DNA of 47,916 nucleotides from Halieaceae bacterium (GTDB taxonomy: Bacteria > Pseudomonadota > Gammaproteobacteria > Pseudomonadales > Halieaceae), in the NCBI GenBank assembly GCA_030066555.1, contig JASJBK010000048.1, positions 1-47,916 on the forward strand, written 5' to 3'. Shown here in pieces: positions 38,556-47,588 of the stretch. Made by a program: the position numbers and the translations under genes. The notes under the pieces were generated by a model, which was not told the DNA's origin, made no database searches, and saw only the letters and a list, made by a program, of their open reading frames with translations. Within the stretch, counting starts at the first letter, position 1, and every line of letters starts with the position of its first letter.

Positions 38556-39191
38556 ATGCATTGTCCTCTATGCGGCGCGTCTGGGGCGGAGTTTTTTCAT
38601 CGCGACGGCCAGCGTGAGTATCTGCGCTGCGTCGACTGCCAGCTGGTTTACGTACCGCCACGCTATTTTCTCGACCTCGAGAGCGAGCGCGCCGAGTACA
38701 GCCTGCACGAGAACGACCCGGCCGATGAGGGCTACCGCGGCTTCCTGTCCCGTCTCGCCACGCCGCTGATGGAGCGCCTGCCGGGCAATGCCCGCGGCCT
38801 GGACTTCGGCTGTGGCCCGGGTCCGGCGCTGGTGGCCATGCTGCGTGAGGCGGGCCACGACGTGTCCCGCTACGACCCCTTCTTCTTTCCCGACCGCACG
38901 CCACTGTCGCGTCGCTACGACTTCATCACCGCCACCGAAGTGGTCGAACACCTGCACCGGCCCGGCGAAGAGCTGGAACGGCTGTGGGCCATGCTGCGGC
39001 CGGGCGGCTGGCTCGGCATCATGACCAAGCTGGTGATTGACGCGAACGCCTTTGCGGGCTGGCACTACAAGAATGACCTGACCCACGTGAGTTTTTTCTC
39101 CCGCGACACCTGGACCTGGTGGGGTGAATGCCGAGACGCCCGGCCGGTGTTTGTCGGCAATGACGTTATTTTGCTGCGGCGGGAGCGATGA
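38556..39191 (+). CDS. SAM-dependent methyltransferase with N-terminal Cys4 (zinc-ribbon-like) segment
   Basis: MHCPLCG...LRCVDCQLVY, then LDFGCGPGPALVAML, TATEVVEHLHRPGEELERLWAMLRPGGWLGIMT. Confidence 0.85.
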   Translation: MHCPLCGASGAEFFHRDGQREYLRCVDCQLVYVPPRYFLDLESERAEYSLHENDPADEGYRGFLSRLATPLMERLPGNARGLDFGCGPGPALVAMLREAGHDVSRYDPFFFPDRTPLSRRYDFITATEVVEHLHRPGEELERLWAMLRPGGWLGIMTKLVIDANAFAGWHYKNDLTHVSFFSRDTWTWWGECRDARPVFVGNDVILLRRER

Positions 39192-39813
39192 GGGTGCGGT
39201 AGATGTTGCGCACCTGCTCGTAGAAGTCGCGCTGCTGCTCACCCAGGTAGGGAGCGATCATGCTCATCAGCTGGTAAACACCCTGGTGAATGATCAGCGC
39301 CGGGGGGCGGTCCTGGTGCAGCAGGTGGTCGTAGTTGAGCCAGTAGGTCAGCAGTAACACCATGTTGTCGACCAGAGCCTCGGCTTCCTCGTCGCTGGTA
39401 CTGACCACCGCGGCTTCGCTGAGGGTGCGCCATACTGCGGTAATCGCCGCGTGCTTGAGGTCGACAAGGCGCCGAAAACGCCGGCCCAGCTCGGGATAGC
39501 GCGCGAGCAGGTCGCTGAGGTTGCGGTAGAGAAAGCGGTATTTGTACATCTCCTCAAACACCACATACAGGTAGAACCAGTTGTCTTCCACACTGAGCGG
39601 GCGGTCGATGGGCGCCTTTAGAATTTCGGTGATGCCGTGCTCGTACTGGTCGAAGAGCTCGGCGATGATCACGTCCTTGCCCTTGAAGTGGTAGTAGAGA
39701 TTACCCGGACTGATATCCAGCTCATTGGCGATATCAACCGTAGTGGTATTGGGCTCTCCCTCGTGGTTAAACAGCGCGAGACTGGAGTGGAGGATGCGAT
39801 CCCGGGTTTTCAT
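39166..39813 (-). CDS. TetR-family regulator, PhaD-like
   Basis: MKTRDRILHSSLALFNHEGEPNTTTVDIANELDISPGNLYYHFKGKDVIIAELFDQYE; next to two phasin genes. Confidence 0.85.
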   Translation of the reverse strand: MKTRDRILHSSLALFNHEGEPNTTTVDIANELDISPGNLYYHFKGKDVIIAELFDQYEHGITEILKAPIDRPLSVEDNWFYLYVVFEEMYKYRFLYRNLSDLLARYPELGRRFRRLVDLKHAAITAVWRTLSEAAVVSTSDEEAEALVDNMVLLLTYWLNYDHLLHQDRPPALIIHQGVYQLMSMIAPYLGEQQRDFYEQVRNIYRTLIAPAAAK

Positions 39814-39831
39814 GGCGCGCAGGCAGTGGAC

Positions 39832-40338
39832 TTAGCGGCGCTTGCGGGCGGGGGTGGTGCTTTTTCTGGCGGCAGCCTTTTTGCGCGCCGGTGCCTTCTT
39901 CCTGGCCGGGGTTGTCTTGCTGCCGGTGGCCTTTTTCTTTGCCGGCGGCTTTTTTGCAGCAGCCCGCTTGCGCGCGGGTTTCTTGGCAAGGCTCGCCACC
40001 AACGAATCCAGCTTGCTTTCCAGCGCGTCCAGCCGGGCGTTGATGGCCTCGATCTCGTCACTGCGCCCCAGGTTCAGGTGGAAGGTGTCGCGTACCCGGC
40101 CAATGCGCTCTTCCACGCTGAGGCTGCTGGTCCTGCGGATCGAAGACAGGGAGTCCCGCACTTCGTCCTCGAGCCGGCTGCCTTTCTCGACCAGCTCGCG
40201 AAACAGCCGCGGCGGTTCCTTGGCGGCTTCCTCGAGCTTGCCCTGGGCGTCGCGGATGGCCTTGCCATAGGCGCCAAGACCGGCCAGCCAGATATTGCGG
40301 GCGATGTCGGAGGGCTTGTCGGAGTTATCGTTGCTCAT
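39832..40338 (-). CDS. Phasin / PHA granule-associated protein with C-terminal Lys/Ala-rich (PhaF/AlgP-like) tail
   Basis: NIWLAGLGAYGKAIRDAQGKLEEAAKEPPRLFRELVEKGSRLEDEV... and tail AKKPARKRAAAKKPPAKKKATGSKTTPARKKAPARKKAAARKS. Confidence 0.87.
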   Translation of the reverse strand: MSNDNSDKPSDIARNIWLAGLGAYGKAIRDAQGKLEEAAKEPPRLFRELVEKGSRLEDEVRDSLSSIRRTSSLSVEERIGRVRDTFHLNLGRSDEIEAINARLDALESKLDSLVASLAKKPARKRAAAKKPPAKKKATGSKTTPARKKAPARKKAAARKSTTPARKRR

Positions 40339-40374
40339 GATCGTCGCCTTGCGGGATGGGGCTTTCGATCATAC

Positions 40375-40406
40375 AAAAAAAGGGGGTCACTAGGACCCCC
40401 AAAAAA
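40375..40406 (-). terminator. Rho-independent terminator/attenuator between the two phasin genes
   Basis: Plus strand aaaaaaa-GGGGGTC-actag-GACCCCC-aaaaaa; on minus the 7-bp stem is followed by T7. Confidence 0.82.
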
Positions 40407-40455
40407 TGCGCTCTGGGCGCACTGTAGAACCTGGACTAAACGTCCGGGTATAAAC

Positions 40456-40926
40456 TCAGGCTGCCTTCGAGGTGATGGTCTCGCGCAGTGATTCGAAGCT
40501 GTCGCGGGCCTTGTCGAGGCGGGCGCGGATTTCAGTGCGCAGCTCGTCCGTGTCAGCCAGCTTCAGTTCGGGAAGCTCGATGTCCTTGAGGCGCTTCTTG
40601 GCCTTGCTTTCGACCTTTTCGCCGTGCTTGACCAGGTCGTTGAACATGTTTTCCGCCTTCTTCTGGCGGGCCTTCATGCGCTTCTCAGCTTCTTCCAGCT
40701 GGCTTTGTGCTTCTTCAAAAGCCTTGCCGTAGAAACCCAGGCCGGCGAGGAATACATTGCGTGCGTTTTCCTGGGCCTTTTCAGCGAAAGTCGGCTGAAC
40801 CGGCTTCTTCGCAGCGGTCTTTTTCGCGGTGGTCTTCTTGGCGGCGGCCTTCTTGGCAGCGGACTTGCGTGCCGGAGCCTTCTTGGCTTTTGCCTTGGCC
40901 TTGGCGGCGGTTGCTTGAGTTGCCAT
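40456..40926 (-). CDS. Phasin family protein with N-terminal Lys/Ala-rich tail
   Basis: MATQATAAKAKAKAKKAPARKSAAKKAAAKKTTAKKTAAKKP then NVFLAGLGFYGKAFEEAQSQLEEAEKRM... Confidence 0.87.
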   Translation of the reverse strand: MATQATAAKAKAKAKKAPARKSAAKKAAAKKTTAKKTAAKKPVQPTFAEKAQENARNVFLAGLGFYGKAFEEAQSQLEEAEKRMKARQKKAENMFNDLVKHGEKVESKAKKRLKDIELPELKLADTDELRTEIRARLDKARDSFESLRETITSKAA

Positions 40927-40956
40927 GTTTCATCTCCCTCGATGTTCTGTTGGTGA

Positions 40957-41916
40957 ATGGCGCGCCGTTGTCAGCGCTATACTCACAAGCTACGGGGATT
41001 TATTAGAAACGGCATACTAATAATCAGACACTTACTGGTAATTTTTCTCACGTTGCTCGCCGCTGCCGGTGCCGCTCAGGCGCAGGACCTGGAGCCGCGC
41101 GCCTATGCCAATCTGCCGGTGGGGCAGCAGTTTTTTGCAGCCGGCTATGCCTACTCTGAAGGTGAACTGAACCCGGCACCGGGCGTGCCTATTACAGACG
41201 CCGAGATGGAGGTCGACACCTTCGTGGCCGCCTATCTGCGCACCCTGGACCTGTGGGGCAAGGCGGGGCGCGTAAGTGTGGTGGTCCCCCGCACCTGCTT
41301 CAAGGGTGATGCCTTTCTCAACGGCGAATTTGTCCAGGGCGATCGCTGCGGCGCCGCCGACCCCATCATCAACCTGATCTACCTGTTCTATGGTGCGCCG
41401 GCGCTGAGCCTCGAAGAGTTTCGCCGCACGCCGCAGCATCGGGTAATTGGCGCGGGGCTCAGGGTGCGCGCGCCGCTCGGCGACTACAACAACGAAAACC
41501 TGATCAATCACAGCGCCAATCGCTGGGAGTTTCGCCCTGAGCTGGGTATCTCCAATCGCTGGGGCCGCTGGGGTGCCGATGCGGCGGTGTCGGCGGCCTT
41601 ATTTACCAAGAATGATCGCTTTGCCGGTCGCACCGAGCTTGAGCAGGACCCGCTCTACCAGGTGCAGGCGCACGTGATCTACTTCCTGAGCAGGGGGCGC
41701 TGGCTGTCGATCAACGGCAACTACTTCTGGGGCGGGCGCACCGAGCGCGACGGTGTGCGCCAGGACGATCGCCAGGACAACTCCCGGGTTGGAGTGACCC
41801 TGGGTTGGCCGATCAATCCCCACAACTCGCTGAAGTTCTATGCCAGCCGCGGCGTCAGCACCCGCATTGGCAACGATTTCGATACCCTGGGCTTCCTCTA
41901 CCAATATCGCTGGTAG
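40957..41916 (+). CDS. Outer-membrane beta-barrel, Phenol_MetA_deg (pfam13557)-like
   Basis: Signal peptide (LVIFLTLLAAAGAAQAQ), beta-strand-rich, C-terminal GFLYQYRW; start codon uncertain. Confidence 0.65.
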   Translation: MARRCQRYTHKLRGFIRNGILIIRHLLVIFLTLLAAAGAAQAQDLEPRAYANLPVGQQFFAAGYAYSEGELNPAPGVPITDAEMEVDTFVAAYLRTLDLWGKAGRVSVVVPRTCFKGDAFLNGEFVQGDRCGAADPIINLIYLFYGAPALSLEEFRRTPQHRVIGAGLRVRAPLGDYNNENLINHSANRWEFRPELGISNRWGRWGADAAVSAALFTKNDRFAGRTELEQDPLYQVQAHVIYFLSRGRWLSINGNYFWGGRTERDGVRQDDRQDNSRVGVTLGWPINPHNSLKFYASRGVSTRIGNDFDTLGFLYQYRW

Positions 41917-42014
41917 CCGCTGGCGGCTGCGTTAAGAAAAGCAAAGCAATAATCCCCGGTGGCTCTCGAGGCGTATACTTCTAAATCAATACGTTGCGCG
42001 AACGGCGGCACTGA

Positions 42015-43208
42015 ATGCTCAAACACAGATACTTCCTGCCTGGCCTGGTCATGACAGTTGGCATCGCACTGTCAGTGGTGATCCTGACTGGCAAGCCTCG
42101 CCCTGAGGCGGTGGAGCAGGAGTTACCGCCGCCGCCGTTGGTGGAAGTCATCATGGCGCAACCCGGCGAAATGACGCTGACCGCCACCAGCCAGGGCACG
42201 GTGCGCCCCCGTCGTGAGATCAACATTGTCAGTCAGGTGGGCGGCATTGTGGTCGCTGCCGACCAGCACTTCGCTGACGGCGGATTTTTCGACGCCGGTA
42301 CCGTGCTGGTACAGCTGGAGGAGGCTGATTATCGGCTCGAGTTAATCCGCGCCGAGGCGCAGGTGGCAGATGCCGCGCAGCTGGTGGCACAGGAGAAGGG
42401 CCGCAACCGCCAGGCGGCGCGCGAGTGGCGCGACCTCGGCAATGATGAGGCAAATCAGCTGTTCCTGCGCAAGCCCCAGCTCGCCGGCGCCGAAGCCGCA
42501 CTGGAAGCGGCGAAAGCCAATGTCGAACAGGCCCGGCTCAACCTGGCGCGCACGTCGATCAGTGTGCCGTTCAACGGCCGCATCCGCGAGAAGATGGTGG
42601 ACGTGGGCCAGTACATCACCCCCGGCACACCCGTGGCGAAGGTCTACGACACCGATGTCGTGGAAGTGCGTCTGCCGCTCACCGATCGCCAGGTGGCGCT
42701 GCTGGACCTGCCGCTCAATTTCCGCAGTGGCGACAGCATGCCGTCACAGGCAGCCGTGACCCTGACTGCGCGCTTCGCCGACCGTGAGTGGCAGTGGCCC
42801 GGGCGCGTGGTGCGAACCGAGGGCAGCATCGATGTCGACAGCCGCGTTATCTACGCCGTGGTGGAAGTGGAGAAACCCTTTGAGCCGACGGCTGGCAGCG
42901 AGCGGCCTCCGCTGTCCATCGGCCTGTTTGTTGAAGCCGAGATCCAGGGGCGCCAGCTCGACCAGGTGGTCACCCTGCCGCGTAACGCCCTGCGCAACGA
43001 CGGCACGGTGCTGCTGGTGGATGCCGAGGAACGGCTGGCGACTCGCCCGGTAAGGGTTCTGAAGAGTGCGCGACGCCAGGTCTGGGTGCAGGGCCTCACC
43101 GATAGCGACCAGGTGGTCGTTTCCCAGCCGGCAGTGGCAGTGGAGGGCATGGCGGTGACTGTCCGCAACGTTGATGGCCTGTTGGGCAGCGTCGGCAACG
43201 GGGGTTAA
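42015..43208 (+). CDS. RND efflux periplasmic adaptor (HlyD/MFP family)
   Basis: 397 aa; TSQGTVRPRREINIVSQVGGIVVAAD, ARTSISVPFNGRIREKMVDVGQYITPGTPVAKVYD. Confidence 0.93.
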   Translation: MLKHRYFLPGLVMTVGIALSVVILTGKPRPEAVEQELPPPPLVEVIMAQPGEMTLTATSQGTVRPRREINIVSQVGGIVVAADQHFADGGFFDAGTVLVQLEEADYRLELIRAEAQVADAAQLVAQEKGRNRQAAREWRDLGNDEANQLFLRKPQLAGAEAALEAAKANVEQARLNLARTSISVPFNGRIREKMVDVGQYITPGTPVAKVYDTDVVEVRLPLTDRQVALLDLPLNFRSGDSMPSQAAVTLTARFADREWQWPGRVVRTEGSIDVDSRVIYAVVEVEKPFEPTAGSERPPLSIGLFVEAEIQGRQLDQVVTLPRNALRNDGTVLLVDAEERLATRPVRVLKSARRQVWVQGLTDSDQVVVSQPAVAVEGMAVTVRNVDGLLGSVGNGG

Positions 43209-43211
43209 GTC

Positions 43212-46200
43212 GTGATTGCCTGGTTCGTTCGCAACCCGATTGCCGCCAACTTGCTGATGGTGCTGATCATCGTCGGCGGTTTCACCGGGGTGCCGGCCCT
43301 GGAGAAGCAGTTCTTCCCCGAAATCGAATTGAACATGGTCAGTGTGTCCATGCCCTATCTGGGCGCCGGCCCCGGCGAGGTGGAAGAGCAGATTTGCGTG
43401 CGCATCGAGGAAGCCGTGCACGATCTCAATGGCGTCAAGGAAATCCGCTCTACCGCCCGGGAGGGCATGGGTACCGTGCTGGTCGAAGCTGAGCGCGGCT
43501 ATGATATGCAACGGCTTACCGCAGAGGTTAAAACTCGCGTCGATGCCATCACGACCTTCCCGGCCGAGGCCGAGCGGCCGATCATTACCGAGCTTGCCCA
43601 CCGGCGGCACATGGTTTCGGTCACCGTCGCAGGAGACATCGGAGAGGAGAATCTCAAGGCCCTTGCGGAGACCTTGCGTGACGACCTGGCAGCGCAACCT
43701 TATGTCTCCGTGGTGGAGGTCATTTCACCGCGCCCCTACGAAGTGTCGGTCGAAGTTTCCGAGTACACCCTGCGGCGCTACGGGCTGCGCTTCGACGATG
43801 TGGTGCGTGCCATCCAGACCTCGTCCCTCAACCTTCCTGCCGGCACCATCAAGGCGGAGACCGGTGATATCCGCCTCCAGACCCGCGGCCAGGCCTATGA
43901 GCGGGCGGACTTCGAGAACATTGTGCTGGTCAGCAAGCGCGACGGTACCCGCGTGTTGCTTGGGGATGTTGCCACCGTTATCGACGGGTTCGAAGACATG
44001 GACGTACGCAGCCGTCTCAACGACACGCCTTCCCATGAACTCCAGGTGTTCGTGACATCCCGGCCCAATGTGCTGCTGACCAGCGAGAGCGTCGCCCGCT
44101 GGGTGGAGGAGGCGACGCCGAGGCTACCGGAGGGCGTCAGCCTGACCATGTGGCGCGACCAGTCAGTGCCCTTCGCCAGCCGCGTGGAAACCCTGGTCAA
44201 GAACGGCGTGGGTGGACTGATCCTGGTGTTTGCAGTACTGGTGCTGTTCCTGCGGCCGATGCTGGCGATCTGGGTCTGCGTGGGTATCGCGGTGGCTTTC
44301 CTGGGCACCTTCTTCATCCTGCCCTACACCGGCGTGCGGCTGCACATGATCTCGCTGTTTGCATTCCTGTTGATACTGGGGATCGTGGTGGACGACGCCA
44401 TTATTGTCGGCGAGTCGATACACTCCCGGCAAACCAGTGGCGACCTCGGGGACCATGGCGCCATCCTCGGCGCCCAGGGCGTGGTGAAACCGGTGATGTT
44501 CGCGGTAATTTCGACCATGATTTTCTTCGCGCCCATGTGGTTCATGCCTGGCGATATGGCGGACGTGGCCAAGTCTATCCCGACTGTAGTTACCCTCGCG
44601 CTGGCATTCTCGCTAGTGGAGTGCATGCTGATCCTGCCCGCCCACCTCGCACACATGCGACCCGTGAAGCCCGCGCGTAGTGGCTGGTTGGCGAGTCTCG
44701 AGCGGTCGCGGGAGCGCTGCGCAGATGCGATGGTCAGCTTTGCGGCCAACCGCTACCGGCCCTTCCTGGAGCGCAGTCTCAGTCGCAACCTGCTGACCCT
44801 GAGCCTGTTCTTTGTGTCGCTGCTGCTGACCCTGAGCATTTATGCCGGCGGTTGGATCAAGTCCGGTTTCTTCCCCTCGGTGACTTCCGACTGGGTGGTA
44901 GCCCAGGTGGAGTTAAAGGAAGGCATTGCCTTCCAGGACACCCTGGATCGCCTGCAACAGGTGGAAGCCGCGGCCATCCGTACCAAGCAGGCCTATAACA
45001 GCCGTGACGAGCTTAACCGTGAGGGCCCGGTCATTGGCCTGATCAACTCGAGGGGCAGGGACAACCAGATTGATGTCTGGATGGAACTGGAGAACAAGGA
45101 TGTCAACATCGCCGAGGTCAGCGAGTACTGGCGCGAGCAGATCGACGATCTGGGAGAGGTGGAGGATTTCACCCTCGATTACACCATTCGAGATGATGAC
45201 GAACCGATTCGCCTGGTACTGGCCTCGCCTTCGGTGGAAGACCTGCAGAGCGTGGCGGAGGAGTTGCGTGCCACCCTGCTCAGTTACCCGGGCGTCTACA
45301 ACGTCAATGACAGCCTGCAGGCACCCAGGGAAGAGATCGAGCTGGACCTGAAGCCCGCTGCAGAGAACCTGGGTATCACCCTGGCCGACCTCGCCCAGCA
45401 GGTGCGGCGCGCTTTCTATGGTGCCGAGGCCCAGCGCATCCCGCGCACCCGTGAAGACGTCAAGGTGATGGTGCGCTACCCGGAACAAGAGCGGGTTTCC
45501 GTCGACAATCTCAACGAAATGCGTATTCGCACCCCCGACGGGCGCGAGGTGCCCTTCGAGACCGTCGCCGAAGTGCGTTATGTGAGCGGCTACCAGACCA
45601 TCGAGCGTAAGGACCGCAAGCGCACCCTGGAAGTGACCGCCGAGGTGCAGGAAGGCAAGTCCAGCCCGCGCGCGGTGGTAGATGAGATCCTGCGCCGCGA
45701 CCTGCCGCGCTGGCGGACCCTGTATCCTGGCCTCTCCATGGCCCTGGACGGTGAGTTGCAGGAGCAGCAGGAGTTCTCGGCGGCCCTGATCAAGTACATG
45801 GGCCTGTCGATGCTGATCATCTATGGGTTGATGGCGATTCCGTTCCGCTCCTACTGGCAGCCGGTGCTGATTCTCACCGCCATCCCGTTCGGCATCATGG
45901 GCGCCATCTGGGGCCATATCATCATGGGTCGCGAGATCAGCATGTTCTCGCTGATGGGTGTGCTGGCCTGCGCCGGGGTGGTGGTGAACGACAACCTGGT
46001 GTTGATCGACCGCATCAACCAGCTCAGGGCCCAGGGGCTGTCAGTGCTGGAGTCGCTGCTACAGGGCGGGCAGGACCGTTTCCGGCCGATTATCCTCACC
46101 TCCCTGACGACATTTATCGGCCTTCTGCCGATCATGTCGGAAACCAGCGTGCAGGCGCAGTTCCTGATTCCGATGGTGATTTCGCTGGCCTTCGGTGTGC

Positions 46201-46340
46201 TGTTTGCCACCGCGGTGACGCTGTTGCTGGTGCCGGCCCTGTACCTGTTTGGTGAACAGTTCCAGGACAAGTTTATCCGCCGCAAGCGCCCGGTTTTGCG
46301 CAGCGGGGAGTCACCCCGGGAGTCAGTGCAGGGCGCCTGA
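43212..46340 (+). CDS. RND efflux permease (AcrB/HAE family)
   Basis: 1042 aa; WFVRNPIAANLLMVLIIVGG, GIVVDDAIIVGES, GRPIILTSLTTFIGLLPI-like block (FRPIILTSLTTFIGLLPI). Confidence 0.95.
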   Translation: MIAWFVRNPIAANLLMVLIIVGGFTGVPALEKQFFPEIELNMVSVSMPYLGAGPGEVEEQICVRIEEAVHDLNGVKEIRSTAREGMGTVLVEAERGYDMQRLTAEVKTRVDAITTFPAEAERPIITELAHRRHMVSVTVAGDIGEENLKALAETLRDDLAAQPYVSVVEVISPRPYEVSVEVSEYTLRRYGLRFDDVVRAIQTSSLNLPAGTIKAETGDIRLQTRGQAYERADFENIVLVSKRDGTRVLLGDVATVIDGFEDMDVRSRLNDTPSHELQVFVTSRPNVLLTSESVARWVEEATPRLPEGVSLTMWRDQSVPFASRVETLVKNGVGGLILVFAVLVLFLRPMLAIWVCVGIAVAFLGTFFILPYTGVRLHMISLFAFLLILGIVVDDAIIVGESIHSRQTSGDLGDHGAILGAQGVVKPVMFAVISTMIFFAPMWFMPGDMADVAKSIPTVVTLALAFSLVECMLILPAHLAHMRPVKPARSGWLASLERSRERCADAMVSFAANRYRPFLERSLSRNLLTLSLFFVSLLLTLSIYAGGWIKSGFFPSVTSDWVVAQVELKEGIAFQDTLDRLQQVEAAAIRTKQAYNSRDELNREGPVIGLINSRGRDNQIDVWMELENKDVNIAEVSEYWREQIDDLGEVEDFTLDYTIRDDDEPIRLVLASPSVEDLQSVAEELRATLLSYPGVYNVNDSLQAPREEIELDLKPAAENLGITLADLAQQVRRAFYGAEAQRIPRTREDVKVMVRYPEQERVSVDNLNEMRIRTPDGREVPFETVAEVRYVSGYQTIERKDRKRTLEVTAEVQEGKSSPRAVVDEILRRDLPRWRTLYPGLSMALDGELQEQQEFSAALIKYMGLSMLIIYGLMAIPFRSYWQPVLILTAIPFGIMGAIWGHIIMGREISMFSLMGVLACAGVVVNDNLVLIDRINQLRAQGLSVLESLLQGGQDRFRPIILTSLTTFIGLLPIMSETSVQAQFLIPMVISLAFGVLFATAVTLLLVPALYLFGEQFQDKFIRRKRPVLRSGESPRESVQGA

Positions 46341-47198
46341 AGTGGCGTCGCCCAACTGGGCGGTAAAGTCCGGGCGTTGGAAGCGGTACTGAGCGTTGCA
46401 GAACTCACAGTCCATCTTTATCTCGGGTTCCTCGTCGAGCAGCTTCAGCAGCTCGGTAGGGCCGATCGACAGCAGCGCATTGTGGCAGCGCTCCCATGAG
46501 CAACTGCAGGCGAAGCGCACGAGCTCGCCGGCAAACAGGCGTACCTTGTCCTCGTGGAACAGTCGATAGAGCAGGGTTTCCTGCTCCAGCTCCAGTACTT
46601 CAGCACGCTCCACGGTCTCTGCCAGGGTACAGGCGTGTTCCCATTGCCCGGCCCTGACAACCGCATCCTGGGTGACCTGCTCCGGCAGCTGCTGCAATAG
46701 CAGGCCGGAGGCCACCTCACCGTCGCTGGCCAGCCACAGGCGGGTGGCCAACTGCTCTGAATTCTCGAAATAGCTTTCGATACAACCGGCCAGGCTGCCG
46801 CTGTCCAATGGCACGATGCCCTGGTAGCGTTGGCCCTCGTTGGGCTCGATGGTGATCGCCAGGTGGCCAGAGCCGAACAGTGCGGTAAATTCGCTGGCGG
46901 TGGCAGTCTCGGCGCCGCGGGCGATGGCCCGCACCTCCAGGTTGTTGTTGCACTCGGCCATCAGCAGCGGCAGCTCGCCGTCGCCCTGCGCCTGCAGGAT
47001 CAGCCGTCCCTCGAACTTGATGGTGGTGCTCAGCAGCACTGCGGCAGCCAGGAACTCGCCGAGCTGACGCGCCACCCCGGCAGGGTAGGCGTGGATCGCG
47101 AGAATGTCGCGGTAGGCGCTGTCCAGGTGCACGATTTCGCCGCGGATATCCGCTTCCTCGAAAATGAATTTCCTGGTCAGGTTTCGCTCAGTGCTCAT
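46323..47198 (-). CDS. hslO: Redox-regulated chaperone Hsp33
   Basis: Zinc/redox cysteines FACSCSWERC and DCEFCNAQYRF; upstream hslR. Confidence 0.95.
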   Translation of the reverse strand: MSTERNLTRKFIFEEADIRGEIVHLDSAYRDILAIHAYPAGVARQLGEFLAAAVLLSTTIKFEGRLILQAQGDGELPLLMAECNNNLEVRAIARGAETATASEFTALFGSGHLAITIEPNEGQRYQGIVPLDSGSLAGCIESYFENSEQLATRLWLASDGEVASGLLLQQLPEQVTQDAVVRAGQWEHACTLAETVERAEVLELEQETLLYRLFHEDKVRLFAGELVRFACSCSWERCHNALLSIGPTELLKLLDEEPEIKMDCEFCNAQYRFQRPDFTAQLGDATSGALH

Positions 47199-47575
47199 AT
47201 GTCCTGCTTGAAGCGGTGAATCTGGCGGCGCTGTTTCTTGGTGGGGCGCGAGACCGGGTGGTCTAGCATGCCGCCGGCCGCCTTGCGGGCCGCCGCGTGC
47301 TCCTCGCGCCTGCGCAGGCTGTCCGGGGTTTCCTCGTAGAGGGCTCGCGCTTCCGGGGCGCCGCGGCGTTGGTCTGACAGGGCCAGTACGACGACGTCCT
47401 TCTCGTCCCAGCCCTGGCGGATGCGCAGCTGGTCACCGGCGGCGATTTCCTTGCTTACCTTGACCCGCTGGCCCCCAAGCTGCACTTTGCCGCCCTCGAT
47501 GGCCTGCTTGGCGAGGCTGCGCGTCTTGAAGAAGCGGGCCGCCCACAGCCACTTGTCGAGTCGAATCTTGTCCAT
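47195..47575 (-). CDS. hslR: Heat shock protein 15 (S4 RNA-binding)
   Basis: MDKIRLDKWLWAARFFKTRSLAKQAIEGGKVQLGGQRVKVSKEI; ATGA overlap with hslO. Confidence 0.94.
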   Translation of the reverse strand: MDKIRLDKWLWAARFFKTRSLAKQAIEGGKVQLGGQRVKVSKEIAAGDQLRIRQGWDEKDVVVLALSDQRRGAPEARALYEETPDSLRRREEHAAARKAAGGMLDHPVSRPTKKQRRQIHRFKQDI

Positions 47576-47588
47576 GGGCAGCAGTGTA

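Noticed and set aside
39832-40926. Histone H1-like proteins
   Set aside because: KA-rich tails resemble H1, but the cores are phasin-like and the PhaD-like neighbour supports PHA granule proteins.
42015-46340. Novel export system with the upstream outer-membrane gene 40957-41916
   Set aside because: Adaptor and permease are an ordinary RND pair; the upstream barrel looks Phenol_MetA_deg-like rather than TolC-like and is separated by ~100 bp, so no evidence for a tripartite unit.
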